Positions 10,001 to 19,300 are shown, numbered from the stretch's first letter. The stretch is DNA of 64,000 nucleotides from Salvia splendens (GCF_004379255.2 NC_056039.1:32935883-32999882); one strand, 5' to 3'. Numbers and translations: made by a program. Notes: generated by a model not told the origin, from the sequence alone.

Positions 10001-12005
10001 GACCCGACTCTGGCTAGAATCAAAGCTGACTTGGAGGCAGGGCGTCCTTCATCTCTCCACTACGAGCTGATTCACGGGACTCTTTTCTACAAGGGACGGA
10101 TCGTGGTGCCTCCACAATCACCATGGATTCAGAAATTGATTGCCGAGTTTCACACCACACCAACCGGGGGCCACTCCGGGGCCTATCGCACTTACCGCCG
10201 GCTCGCATCGAACGTGTATTGGCCTGGGATGATGCGGCAGGTCACTGCCTTTGTTGCGGCATGCGCAATCTGCCAGCGACACAAGTCCGACACCAAGGCG
10301 CCGGCGGGTCTCTTACAACCCTTGCCAATCCCGGAACGAGTTTGGGAGGATATAAGCATGGATTTCATCTCCGGACTACCTAAGGCGGGGGGGTTCGACT
10401 GCATCTTCGTCGTCGTCGACCGTTTATCCAAATATGCACACTTCATGGGCTTGAGGCACCCATTTTCGGCTCGACAAGTGGCTGATACATTCACAAGGGA
10501 AGTTGTACGCCTCCATGGCATCCCTCGTTCCATCGTGTCGGATCGAGATCCGCTTTTCTTGAGCTCCTTCTGGAGAGAGCTTTTCCGCGCGATGGGAACT
10601 AAGCTGAAGATGAGCTCGGCATACCACCCCGAAACTGATGGCCAAACGGAGGTACTAAATCGGTGCCTGCAAACTTACCTCCGTTGTTTCTCATCAGATA
10701 GACCGAAGCAATGGCACAAGTGGCTATCTTGGGCTGAATTCTGCTATAACACGAGTGCCCATTCTTCCGCGGGAACGACGCCTTTCGAGGTGGTTTACGG
10801 CCGACCGCCCCCGACCATCCATGATTTCCTACCCGGTGAAATCAGAGCTCAGGCGGTTGTCGACACACTCCAAGCTCGCAACGACGCCCTGGAACTCCTG
10901 CGCCACCACCTTCAACGTGCTCAAAATCGGATGATTGTCGCGGCTAACAAGCGCCGTCGCGATGTTCACTTCAACATCGGCGACATGGTCTACCTGAAAT
11001 TTCGACCGCACCGCCAGTCCACACTCTTTACTGTGCGAAATAGGAAGCTAGCACCGCGCTACTTCGGCCCATTCCGGATCAGGGCACGCATTGGCGGCTC
11101 TGCGTACCGTTTGGAGCTCCCCACCTCCGCTCGAATTCACCCGGTTTTCCATGTCTCCTTGTTGAAACGAGCCATTGGGGAAGAAACAGCTGAACCAACG
11201 TTGCCGGAGGGACTGACCGATTACGAACCCCCAATCTTACCGGAGCGGGTCCTGGACAGACGGGTGTTGGACCAAGACGGAGAGCAGGTAAAGCAGGTCC
11301 TGCTAAAATGGGATGGGCTAGACATTGAGGAGGCGACTTGGATGGATGAAGCTGATGTTTGTGGGCAGTTTCCTTTTTTCAGCCTTGAGGACAAGGCTGT
11401 TTTGACGGATGGGCCAGTTGATACAGTTAAAGAGTGGAGAACGTATAAGAGGGGAGAAAGAGAAGTGATATGGCCGACTAAGTAGCAACAGCAAGAGAGA
11501 AGATTTCAAATTAATTTGTTAGCATCAATTTCTCAGGTTGTTAGGTTGTTAAGTTAGTTCCTGTTTTCTTGTATTTTGAATTTCAAGTAGCTGAGATAGA
11601 AGTCTATAAATAGAGAGAACGGGCAGAGAGAATGCATCTCTGGACGTGATCACAATTGGACGACTTTTGTCGTAGGGCCTCCTCGCGAGGATTGTTTTCT
11701 AGTTCTTCCATATTTCCAGCAATAATAATCTCCGTTCCTTTTCCTTTATTCCAGTATATTCAGCACATCTTGTGCTTCTTTGTGTGGGTAGTCTTTACTC
11801 CGTAACAACTAATCTCTTATCCCTTGCTTGCAGACGAAGCACAAAAGCTGGATGCTACCTCCAAGGCAGGAGGCGAAGGTGCACTTGCTAAGGTGAGTTT
11901 TTTTTCGCCCGTCTCCTTTTACTTAGTTATTAGTACTATATTTCTTACAAATTAGCTGTTCACGCAAGTCCCAACCGCACTCTTTTTATATGTACATTGC
12001 AGTGA
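4069..12005 (+). CDS. 14-3-3 protein (epsilon-like group), interrupted in intron 5 by a retrotransposon
   Basis: Exons: 4069-4141, 4613-4919, 5016-5103, 5564-5673, 5760-5908, 11834-11892, and a last exon that begins with the TGA stop (12003-12005). They join in frame to 262 codons, the normal family length. 14-3-3 dimers bind phosphoserine/threonine motifs on client proteins such as plasma-membrane H+-ATPase, nitrate reductase and transcription factors. Both family signatures are visible: [11 protein letters not shown] in exon 2 and [18 protein letters not shown] in exon 5. The many-exon structure suggests the plant epsilon-like group (inference). Intron 5 (5909-11833) carries a complete Ty3/Gypsy element in the same orientation, ending 26 bases before exon 6. 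The coding sequence is intact if this intron is still removed. The ATG at 4069 is chosen because the protein begins there as in family members. Confidence 0.95.
5289..5390 (+). repeat. Small tandem repeat in intron 3 of the 14-3-3 gene
   Basis: Four imperfect copies of a roughly 22-29 bp unit built around GATAACCTGA followed by a T-run and ACTTGTGA. It lies wholly inside the intron between exons 3 and 4 and looks like a minisatellite produced by replication slippage. Confidence 0.75.
6562..6950 (+). repeat. 5' LTR of the Gypsy element
   Basis: Starts TG, ends CA, with the same length and sequence as the 3' copy. A TATAAATAG box at 6748-6756 should position the element's transcription start about 30 bases downstream, defining a U3 of about 215-220 bp. 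The LTR points in the same direction as the 14-3-3 gene and could start transcripts into exon 6. Confidence 0.95.
6953..6966 (+). other. Primer binding site of the Gypsy element
   Basis: TGGTGCGGTGAACG begins two bases after the 5' LTR and starts with the TGG that pairs with a tRNA 3' CCA end. The primer tRNA is not identified by eye. It is not the usual initiator-Met sequence TGGTATCAGAGC. Confidence 0.7.
6967..7209 (+). pseudogene. Gag N-terminal segment, ended by an in-frame TAG
   Basis: This frame starts at the first ATG after the primer binding site and encodes 80 residues with a coiled-coil-like middle (about residues 15-50), as Gypsy gag N-termini often have. It ends at TAG 7207-7209. 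The next frame starts only two codons later in the same phase, so the stop splits what looks like one gag-pol frame. A point change making a stop is the simplest reading. Suppressed termination cannot be excluded. Confidence 0.75.
7216..9894 (+). CDS. Gag-pol: capsid region, zinc knuckle, protease, reverse transcriptase, RNase H
   Basis: 892 codons. Residues about 1-160 are the Gypsy capsid/gag domain, starting [12 protein letters not shown] Cys/His knuckle has C218, C221, H229 and C231, the spacing seen in many plant Gypsy elements. The aspartic protease motif DSGA is at 294-297. Reverse transcriptase covers about 490-720 with [16 protein letters not shown] and the catalytic FFDD (D638, D639). 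RNase H has its first aspartate at about 791 (ECDASG). The frame ends early at TAA just after the RNase H domain because of a one-base shift near 9880-9890; integrase continues in the +1-shifted frame. Confidence 0.93.
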   Translation: MPTFDGTDALAWLARAEQYFLISETPTEKRVGVAMVALAGRALPWYQLLRQRVPNLSWTRFARELMKRFGGNGALDEYEAFAAVRHTGSLADYVAAFEARLAQVPDIASHQYLGFFMAALRPEVRLQMKAAKITTYEDAVELALDIDLMATTHSPKPPVGQSFTPAAMSPAQSSRPGARGPSTATSHLSSTASSRPGNQRFRSMSQEEYRKHIAAGTCFRCGLKFGPTHRCPPKTLNVLVCENDDEVFTEEEFEGAAEDVELQISELSLNGLDTSKTMKLFGEIDSHRIKVMVDSGASHCFISEQLAIQLQLPITPTKPYSVILGDGTSRQAAGLCRRVPLVLDRESFAVSCYVFPLRNIDVILGVSWLETLGYVLANWQHSSMDFSVEGRPVSIKGDPTLMRRACSTQDLRSLEDGDCCWFLRSVEKESTAVSFGIGTDLSQAARSQLLQLLTAFPAVTDSAGGLPPSRSIDHQIPLLPGTEPVSVRPYRYNHAQKDEMEKLVAEMLASGVIQPSTSPYSSPVLLVRKKDGSWRFCVDYRELNKRTVPDKYPIPVIQELLDELHCARWFSKIDLKSGYHQIRVAAKDVHKTAFRTHSGHYEFLVMPFGLTNAPATFQGLMNDIFRPALRKFVLVFFDDILIYSTSWEAHLQHLQHVFQALHAHSLVVNPKKCLLGHHSVEYLGHIVSYEGVKMDPAKVSAVLRWPTPSNLKGVRGFLGLTGYYRRFIRDYGKIAAPLTALLQKPIDPTAKRAWTWPTDAAAAFESLKEALTSAPLLRTPDFTKDFVIECDASGRGLGAVLMQERQPVAYFSKTLSPRWLAKSAYEKELMALVLSIHHWRPYLLGRRFVVHTDQRSLRQLLAHPLATPAQQNWAAKLLGYDFTIVYKEGRLQ
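9880..11485 (+). CDS. Integrase and chromodomain segment of the Gypsy element
   Basis: The frame open from 9758 becomes meaningful from about 9880. It holds an HHCC zinc finger (H...H about 10150-10170, then CAIC), the integrase core with [15 protein letters not shown] and [10 protein letters not shown] supplying the D, D and E, a GPF-type module (RYFGPFRI), and a C-terminal chromodomain ([19 protein letters not shown]). Integrase inserts the cDNA; the chromodomain is thought to steer insertion by binding histone marks in chromoviruses. No ATG is expected at this start because it is part of gag-pol. The last 67 bases run into the 3' LTR, with TAG at 11483-11485. Confidence 0.93.
11419..11807 (+). 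repeat. 3' LTR of the Gypsy element
   Basis: A 389-bp copy that matches the 5' LTR without a difference by eye. The TATA box lies at 11605-11613. No clear polypurine tract precedes it (the bases before it are GATGGGCCAGT). The integrase frame ends 67 bases inside it. Confidence 0.95.
11808..11833 (+). promoter_or_regulatory. Remaining branch point and acceptor of 14-3-3 intron 5
   Basis: The duplicated target ACTAA, followed by T, gives CTAAT, which fits the plant branch-point consensus CURAY. It lies about 21 bases before the CAG acceptor at 11831-11833, with a pyrimidine-rich stretch between them. The insertion therefore hit the branch site itself, and the target duplication left a copy on each side. 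Confidence 0.6.
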
Positions 12006-13106
12006 AAGATCGGTGATTTGTCGAGGAGGTATGCTTGTATGGGGTCGAAGTAGATACTGTGTGTTTATGTTTGTGTATTGATACTTTGTTCAGTGGTTGT
12101 GAATGATGCTGTTGGCTTGTGGCTTGTTTTATGTTGTGGCGTATAGGTGGTTTAATTTTAGTGACTACCTTAGCCTAGATGTGTTTATTTGAATTAACTC
12201 TTAACATATTATTTTCGTCTCCACCAAACTTTTCATTTGAATTATTCTCCTGCATTCTAAGTTACTAACATGTCTTCGGTGTAGAAGAAACCTTTAACCA
12301 ATTAAGTTGCTATTTGAATTAGTCGTTAGGCAAAAACTTTATTACCTCTCTTTTTTATTTTATTTTCTATTCTTTTAAATTTTAAATATTAATTTCTTAA
12401 ATTTTGTATTTAAATTAAATTTATCAACTAAATTTGGACGAAGTGGGAATGACATACTAATATAAATTGATTCTAAGTAATTTAACTCACTAATCCATTT
12501 TCTCATGCATGCCAAACAAATAGGCATCCTTTTGAAAAAACATATTAAATGCATTTAATATATTCATCGGTAAATATTTGATTTTTTCATTAAACGTTTA
12601 AATAAAAATGTCTCAATCTCATATGATCATGCCACAGAAATTTCATTCCAAATTGCCCGGAATATTTCAACACCTTTTTTAAACTGCAGGGGGGCAATTT
12701 GGTCTGGATATTTCATGGGAGATTTTAAGTCCAAATTGAGACGTTAGGTAACTCTTACAATTAAATATTTATTCTATGTCAAATAATATGTCAACTAGAG
12801 ATAAATGTTATTGAAATTATAATTTTTTATTGACTTTTGATTAATATCATAAGTTCTAAAACTAAAATATATCATCATTTTCAAAATTAAATATAACATG
12901 AAACTAACGTAATAACAAAATGGGGTCGAATGGTTGACAATATTCTATTTTGAGTGGTAGTTAAAGAACATCGGTTTATTTTATTGTCAAGTCATATTTA
13001 ATTTATCATATTAAGATGAATAGTTGTGAAAATTTGAAAAGATACTATAATTTTATTATAATAATAATAATAATTTCAAATACTATTAAAATATACTCCT
13101 AGTACT
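12006..13106. other. 14-3-3 3' UTR, then AT-rich intergenic DNA
   Basis: The first 250 bases or so after the stop are T/G-rich and probably 3' UTR. The rest is AT-rich and no gene is seen. A GGGGGCAATTTGG patch at about 12689 has no explanation. Confidence 0.5.
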
Positions 13107-13765
13107 TAGGGATGTGAGTGTAGCCCACAACCCGTGGGCTAGCCCGCTGAATTTCTAGGGTTAGGGTTGGAAATTTCTAGCCCGATAAAATTAAAACCCG
13201 ATAAGCCTGCACCCGATTAACCCGCAACCCGTTAGGGCTAGGCCCGAAAACCAGATAAAATTTCTATTATTCTATTTTTTTTACTCCTAATTCAACACTT
13301 CATTGACTAATTTTATGATATGGATAACTAAAAATATAACTTTTAATTTTATATTAAATATACAAATTATATATTGAATATTTATTGATATAATAATTTA
13401 TAAATAAATTAAACTCACTAAAAGAATATTTAAATTTCTAAAACATGCATTAAAATTTCACGAAATATCTCAAATATTAGTATTTGATCAAGTTTATGAT
13501 TGAGTTTAAGCATAAATCTCAAATTTATCATAATTAAATATTTTATATTTATAAATATAACTAATTTCATCGTGATTTAATGGATTGATCGCATCTTGAT
13601 TTTATCGGTAGCAACCCGATTAAGCCCGAAACCCGAGCTTTTAGGGTTATGGTCGAACTTTTATAACCCGAAAAAAATCACAACCCGACTAGCTCGCACC
13701 CGATTGACCCACAACCTGATAGGGTTGGTCCAAAACCCGATGAGCCGACCCGATTGACATCCATA
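13107..13765. mobile_element. Non-autonomous hAT element, copy 1
   Basis: Ends TAGGGATGTGAGT and ATTGACATCCATA form degraded Ac-like terminal repeats. The perfect 8-bp target duplication CTAGTACT lies at 13099-13106 and 13766-13773, the hAT signature. The 659-bp interior has no transposase. Subterminal regions at both ends are packed with short CCCG/CGGG-containing motifs (AACCCG, GCCCG), as in hAT elements that need repeated transposase-binding sites. The same family recurs at 30012-30712. Confidence 0.88.
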
Positions 13766-14048
13766 CTAGTACTACTACTATTACATGAATATGCGAAAGT
13801 TCTAATTTTGGAAGGGAATGAGGTGGCATATGCCAAGAACAATTCCCTCTTCAGAATTCCATATTCAGTTAGAATAGTGCTTCAATGTTGAATTCACATA
13901 GAACTCAAATCATATACCAATTCCATTCTCCAGCCACCATAAACCCTATTGCGATGAGAATCTATCCCTCTTTATTTCAATCCCAACGCTCCTCCTTTCT
14001 CTCTCCTCCAATCCACACAACACCCTCACAAAACCGCATTCACAGCCT

Positions 14049-17000
14049 ATGGGCTCCGCTGCGGAGAATTCGAGCTCCGATCCCCAAATTTCCGCCGTCA
14101 TTTTCGATTTGGACGGCACCCTTTTGAACACAGGTATTGATTTCTTCCCGTTTCTCTCGATTTCATTGTTGGATCGATTGATTGATTGTGAGGGAGTGCG
14201 CTGCTGTTTCTGTGCTGTCAGAGGATGTTACGAAGAATGTGTTGAAGAATTTCTTGGCGAAATACGGGAGGGTGCAGGATAGTGAGAAGGAGAAGAAGCG
14301 ATTGGGGATGACTTTCAAGGAATCGTCTCTTACAATTGTCGATGACTATGATCTCCCTCTCACCACCGAGGAATACGTGAACGAAATCTTGCCAATGTAC
14401 CAGGGAACGTGAGTTTTCGCTTCGAGTTTAGGGTTATCAGTTCTAAAAATCATATCTTTATGAGTATGGTGTTTTATGTCGAGTGATTTGATACCACTAT
14501 TTAGCTTAATTCAACACATCTGAAAGCTGTATATGTGTTTGTGGGAGTATTGGTTCTAATATGTTTAGGAAAAGCTCAGCGTCTATGCTTTTCGGTAGAG
14601 TGACTCTTAGTTATGTAATTGGTGTTGTTTATTAGCTTGTTTTGTTGTCTATGGAGAAGATTGCATTGGATGTCTCAATGATGTTGTCTTGTGATCTGCT
14701 CGGTGTAGGTGGCTATTGGCCAAACCACTTCCTGGGGCTAACCGTCTCATGAGACATCTGCACAAGCACGGTGTGCCATTTGGACTCGCTTCAAATTCTT
14801 TGAGGAAGAATATCGAGGGGAAAATATCTCACCATGATGGTAGCCACTTACTTTCCTCAGTTTATCTTATAGAAATTATGAGTACCATGCCATGAACATA
14901 CTAGTCATTCAGAAATCCTCAGTTAAACTTAGTTATCTTGTTCATGATAATAACTTGGGACAAGGTGCTTATATATGTGTCCTAATATGGAACTTGTCTC
15001 TATGATGGTATCCTCAAGTTGTTTCGTATTAATATCAGGTCTTCACGTTGGTTGTTTTGGGTGTTTCTGGTGACATTGTGTCTTTAGTTTTGTCGCATAA
15101 TATATATAGTCCTGCCTCGTCGATCCAACTGATTGTCATTTCAAAGCCCTCTTTTTGCCTTTTTTTCAGTGGACAGATGCTTCTTTAGATTCTGCCTCGA
15201 TATCTTTATAATAATTTTTGTGTATAGGTTGGAAGGATAACTTCAGTGTCATTCTTGGAAGTGATGAGGTGAAATCAGGAAAGCCTGCTCCAGACTTGTA
15301 AGACAGATTTTTGCATTTCTTCGTGACATGTTTGTGCTTTTGCTTGATTTTATAATGTGTGGTTGTAAATGATTTTATCATTCTTATATATCTCTCTCTC
15401 TGTTACGTGCTTGTAAGTATTTATCCAATAATTCAATTCCAGATGAAGAGATCGGATTGACTTCAATTGAAAGTAAATACTGTAGAATCTCATATAAGTA
15501 TAACATCAGTTTATACCATTTCTGATGTTATAGCATCATATATTGTTAAACATGGTTTTCTATCTTGTATTTTTAATTTGAATATATATTCAATGTTGCT
15601 GCTGCACAGATTTCTGGAAGCTGCAAAAAGAATGGAAATGGATCCTTCATGCTGTCTTGTGATCGAAGACTCTATGTAAGTTCACCAGTGCATCATAATC
15701 AACATGACGATTTTCGCCTTCGTTGCCGTAACATATATAAGTTTACTCTAACTTTGTTGCTGTGACATGTAGTATTTTTTTTCTCTACAAGAATCTGTAA
15801 TTTGTCCCATGTCTTGTCCTTCACAGTGTTGGTGTCAAAGCAGGCAAGGCTGCTAAAATGAAGGTTGTAGCTGTGCCATCACTTGAAAATGAATCTGATT
15901 CGTATTCAATCGCTGACTCAATACTGCACTCACTCCTAGAGTTTCAGCCAGAACATTGGGGTCTTCCCGAGTTTGATGATTGTACTGCCTCCTGCTTTCG
16001 TCAGTTACACTCTGCATGTTCCCATTCCTTGCTTGAGTAGATGCATGACTTTCTGATTTAATGATTGCAGGGGTTGATAATGCTTTGCCTACAGAACCTA
16101 TTCTTCTCACGGGTGTCCTTACCAACGGGCTTTTTCAGGCACACTCAGGTTGAATACTCTATTTCATTTACGTTCTTATAGTCCTCTGAAGGTTTCTTTT
16201 TATTGATGCACTATGCTAATACCACGCCTTCTCTTCCAAATATTTAATTTATTCTTCGATAACCTTTTTCTACAACTTTGATAAACATTGTGATGATCCA
16301 GATAATGGATTGACTGACCTTCCGAGTCAAATATGGGGACTATACATCGGCTGGGCCAAATTAGATGGGCAGGTCTCGAAGGCTGTAATCAGCATCTCTT
16401 CTAAGAAAACAATCGTGAGTACTTTTAGTCATCTCGAAGGCTGTAATCAGCATCTCGAAGGCTGTTATTCTAAATAGCATTTGGATGATGCATATACTTC
16501 GTCAGATCTTCCCGTTAATACTTAATATGTTCCTTCTTCATACTTTCTACACAGATAGAGAAGCCAGATGCATATATAACTTTATTTCCTCAATGATATT
16601 TAATTCGGTTCCTGTCACACTCTAGTTAAGATGCTTTTAATCAGATCTTGGTCAAGATTTTGAAGTTAGGCTCCAAATTCTGTTGATACATTCCAACATG
16701 CCTCTTTTTTTATTCTACACTTTTGCCCATTACTCGAGATCATGTCAGTTCTGTAATTTGGGCTACCTCTTAACACCTCCGTGTGACTTCTTTTGACGCA
16801 GCAACCATGTCTGCTCGATGTAGAACATGTTGCAAGTCACGACAAGGAGATACAGTTGCTGCTCGTGGGCTACCTACGAAGATCATGCAGTCTGGTAAAA
16901 AGAAACTTATTTTCGATATACTTGCTACTTTAGTTTGGCACTTGTCGATGTCTTTGTTTTTCAAGTCTCCTCTAGATATCGATGCTCGCTTCTAGCACCC

Positions 17001-17138
17001 GATATCCTGATGATTCATTCGAAATATTTGATGCAGGGGAATATGTTTAACAGCCCAGAGATTGTTGATGAAGACAAAGTGACAGCTGATGCTGCTTTAG
17101 ATTTGCCTGAATTTTCTCATAAATTATTTGAATGTTGA
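14049..17138 (+). CDS. HAD-type phosphatase fused to degenerate riboflavin-kinase domain (FMN hydrolase/riboflavin kinase-like)
   Basis: Ten exons: 14049-14133, 14222-14408, 14709-14839, 15228-15297, 15610-15675, 15827-15981, 16071-16148, 16302-16414, 16802-16894, 17037-17138 (TGA at 17136). They join to 359 residues. The N-terminal two-thirds is a HAD hydrolase: FDLDGT (D20, D22), ASNS, the lysine in SGKPAPD, and CLVIEDS, so all four catalytic motifs are present. It aligns throughout with the plant bifunctional FMN phosphatase/riboflavin kinase (Arabidopsis FMN/FHY, At4g21470). The C-terminal third matches the kinase domain only in its scaffold (GLYIGWAKL, LLLVGYLRR, ALDLPEF). The flavokinase PTAN motif is absent and the catalytic-Glu position in TIEPWLL reads TIQPCLL. 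Phosphatase activity is therefore likely and kinase activity unlikely. No transit peptide precedes the chosen ATG in frame. Confidence 0.9.
16374..16465 (+). repeat. Duplicated exon-end sequence in the HAD gene
   Basis: A 25-base stretch from exon 8 (16374-16398, TCTCGAAGGCTGTAATCAGC...) recurs in the following intron at 16432-16456, with a third partial copy at 16452-16465. The duplicated copies lie after the donor at 16415 and should be spliced out. Confidence 0.85.
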
Positions 17139-17614
17139 AAAAAGATACGGCTTATTTAGTTTATTTTCTATTTTCTTGTCTATAAAACATGTTTTTTTGT
17201 TCAAATAAAAGGGACCAAATAATTGGAAGTGTTGATTTCATATTTTGATGTTTAATTTAATCATAGAGGAGCTTGATGTCTCTATTTCGGTATTTCCTAA
17301 TGTTTTCTAATTTGTCATTTGTTTTATGTATTATACTTTTAATAGCATTTTCCTCATAGATTACACTTGCTATGAGATATGTTAGAAAATAGTAGTAACA
17401 CGTACGCAATCATTAAAAAACCTAATTCGTCTCTAGGTGCTATCAAGATATAAATATTTCACTAGACATAAATTTGCAAAAAAAAATCTAATGAGAGAAA
17501 AAAAATCTAATAAAAGATATTCTAAACGGACGAGAATTCCTGCATATCCAGACTCTAATTCTAATCCAGACAAGACAAGGCTCCATGGCACGATGTAAGT
17601 AGTGATATACATTT

Positions 17615-17814
17615 GGGGTTGTTCGGTTTATAAGATTATTATATCGCGGGATTGAATATGTATTATGTTTGGTTCATGAGATTAAATCTCACAACTCAAT
17701 TTTAGATTGACAATCATTTGATAATTAATTATAACCACTTTCTCCAACTAAAATTATCTCACAATTAATCGTACTACATCTCATGATATTTTATCTAACA
17801 AATCAAACAACCAC
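17615..17814. mobile_element. Tourist-like MITE (same family as 40110-40311)
   Basis: Imperfect terminal repeats, GGTTGTTCGGTTT on the left and the complement of GGTTGTTTGATTT on the right, bound about 200 bp. The interior shares the phrase TTTGGTTCATGAGATT and a CACAACTCAAT stretch with the better preserved element at 40110-40311 (in reverse). A target duplication is not clear (TTT against TTA), so the borders are approximate. Confidence 0.55.
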
Positions 17815-18243
17815 TTAATATTACTTGTGCGGTCAAAAATTGGAATCTAAAAATTGAACAAATAAAAGATTAAATTAAGTTTTTATTTGACTGAAGTCCA
17901 TTTCCGAACCTTAATCATTTTATGATTTTGGTGCAGAACATTAAGTTTGATAGCTTTAGGTGCTAGTAGTATGAATTGATAAATTTTCTGGCCAAAAAAC
18001 TAAAAAAGTGACAATGCCATGAAATTTAATGGTCAAAATGATTTTGAACCAGTTAGTAACCTAAACACTTATCAGTTAAATACTTAAACATGCGACTAAG
18101 GTCTGTTTTGATTCTAAACATATGAATATTTTACTCTTTTTTTTTCAAAATATTATGTCCTAAATATGAATTGCTTAGTTTTTTTGCCAAAAATTGACAA
18201 AGCCATTAATTGATGTTATTATATTTTAAAAATAAACATTGTT

Positions 18244-18369
18244 AATGACGAGGAGGTGGTTGACGTCTACACTAGGAGTGAGGAGCCATGCTCTGATATG
18301 TTAACAAAAGAAATCGAGCGAATTAAATACGAAAACAATAGAGTGAGCGAAACAAATGATAACTTATTG
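18244..18369 (+). pseudogene. Orphan exon-like stretch, function unknown
   Basis: An open stretch of about 42 codons ends at a donor-like TTG|GTGAGT. Its translation is charged and helix-prone (SDMLTKEIERIKYENNRVSE), like a coiled coil, and base composition differs from the AT-rich flanks. No partner exons are found on either side. It may be a gene fragment carried here by a transposon or a decayed gene; the family is not recognised. Confidence 0.25.
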
Positions 18370-19252
18370 GTGAGTTTTGGAACTGAATGTCCATATCCAT
18401 TTTTGTGCTATCAATATTATTACTTATATATATCCTTCATTATAAATTAAAATAGTAAAATAAATTATTATGTATTTTAACGATAAAACTTGAAATAGGT
18501 AACGGAAATTTTTGACAAGGAGAATCTAAATTATATTTTCGATAGAAATAACTTCATCAACATTCGTATGAACAAATTAATGTATTTTCAAGTAGGTCTT
18601 TTGTTCTATCGAAAATTCCAATTCTAAATAATAGAAATTAACAAAGCAATTTTCAACATTTGTTTAGCACAATTAAAAAACTTTCATTCACTTCCCAATT
18701 TCTCAACTTATACAAATGATCTCATACCTCTATATTTATATACTTACTTAGGGTGTTCTAGAACTCTCTACTCAATTTTTTTATATTCTAATTATCTAAA
18801 TATTTCTCTACAATATCTAGGTTATATCTTTTACTACTATATAAATCTAGATAACTCCTCAACAAATATCTGGATATTTACTACATAAATCTAGATAACT
18901 GACATAAGGTGACCTGATTTACTATTTACAAATTTGAAAAATAAAATTAGAAACATCACAAAATATATTGTCTTAAATAATTCATCATGCATACCCGTAC
19001 GTGGGCAAATGTGGAACGACGACAGTTGGAAAAATAATCGTTATGAATACTAACTTCTCTCAATTGATTGGTAAATCAACCAAATATTGGATGGATTTTG
19101 ACCGGTTTCCTAATTCCTATATCGCCATATTTAATTTTAGAGATATCCTTATAATAAGAGTAATAGTACTAATAGCCAAGATTTAATTGTAAATAAATTC
19201 CAATTTATTACGCTTGACCATCTTCATGACTTCTCATTTTCATCCTAAACCA

Positions 19253-19262
19253 TATATAAATA
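19253..19262 (+). promoter_or_regulatory. TATA box of the polygalacturonase gene
   Basis: TATATAAATA lies 38 bases before the ATG at 19301. If used, the 5' leader would be very short, about 10 bases or slightly more. Confidence 0.55.
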
Positions 19263-19300
19263 CAGTTTCCATTGTTGCAATGAGTTAAATCCCTCTAAAA

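Larger units (their letters stand above)
6562..11807 (+). mobile_element. Complete Ty3/Gypsy chromovirus LTR retrotransposon (Reina-like)
   Basis: Two 389-bp LTRs (6562-6950 and 11419-11807) begin TGATACAG and end GTAACA, and read identical base for base. The 5-bp target duplication ACTAA lies at 6557-6561 and 11808-11812. The interior carries gag, protease, reverse transcriptase, RNase H, integrase and a C-terminal chromodomain in Gypsy order. Total length of 5246 bp, short LTRs and the chromodomain suggest the Reina clade of chromoviruses (inference; clade not tested). The coding region has one in-frame stop and one frameshift, so this copy is unlikely to make its own complete polyprotein. 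It lies in sense orientation in intron 5 of the 14-3-3 gene. Confidence 0.96.
17139..19250. other. Intergenic: MITE relic and unexplained exon-like stretch
   Basis: AT-rich DNA. A Tourist-like MITE lies at 17615-17814 and an exon-like open stretch at 18244-18369 (both listed separately). Around 18830-18900 the phrase AAATCTAGATAACT appears twice about 60 bases apart. No complete gene is seen. Confidence 0.5.
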
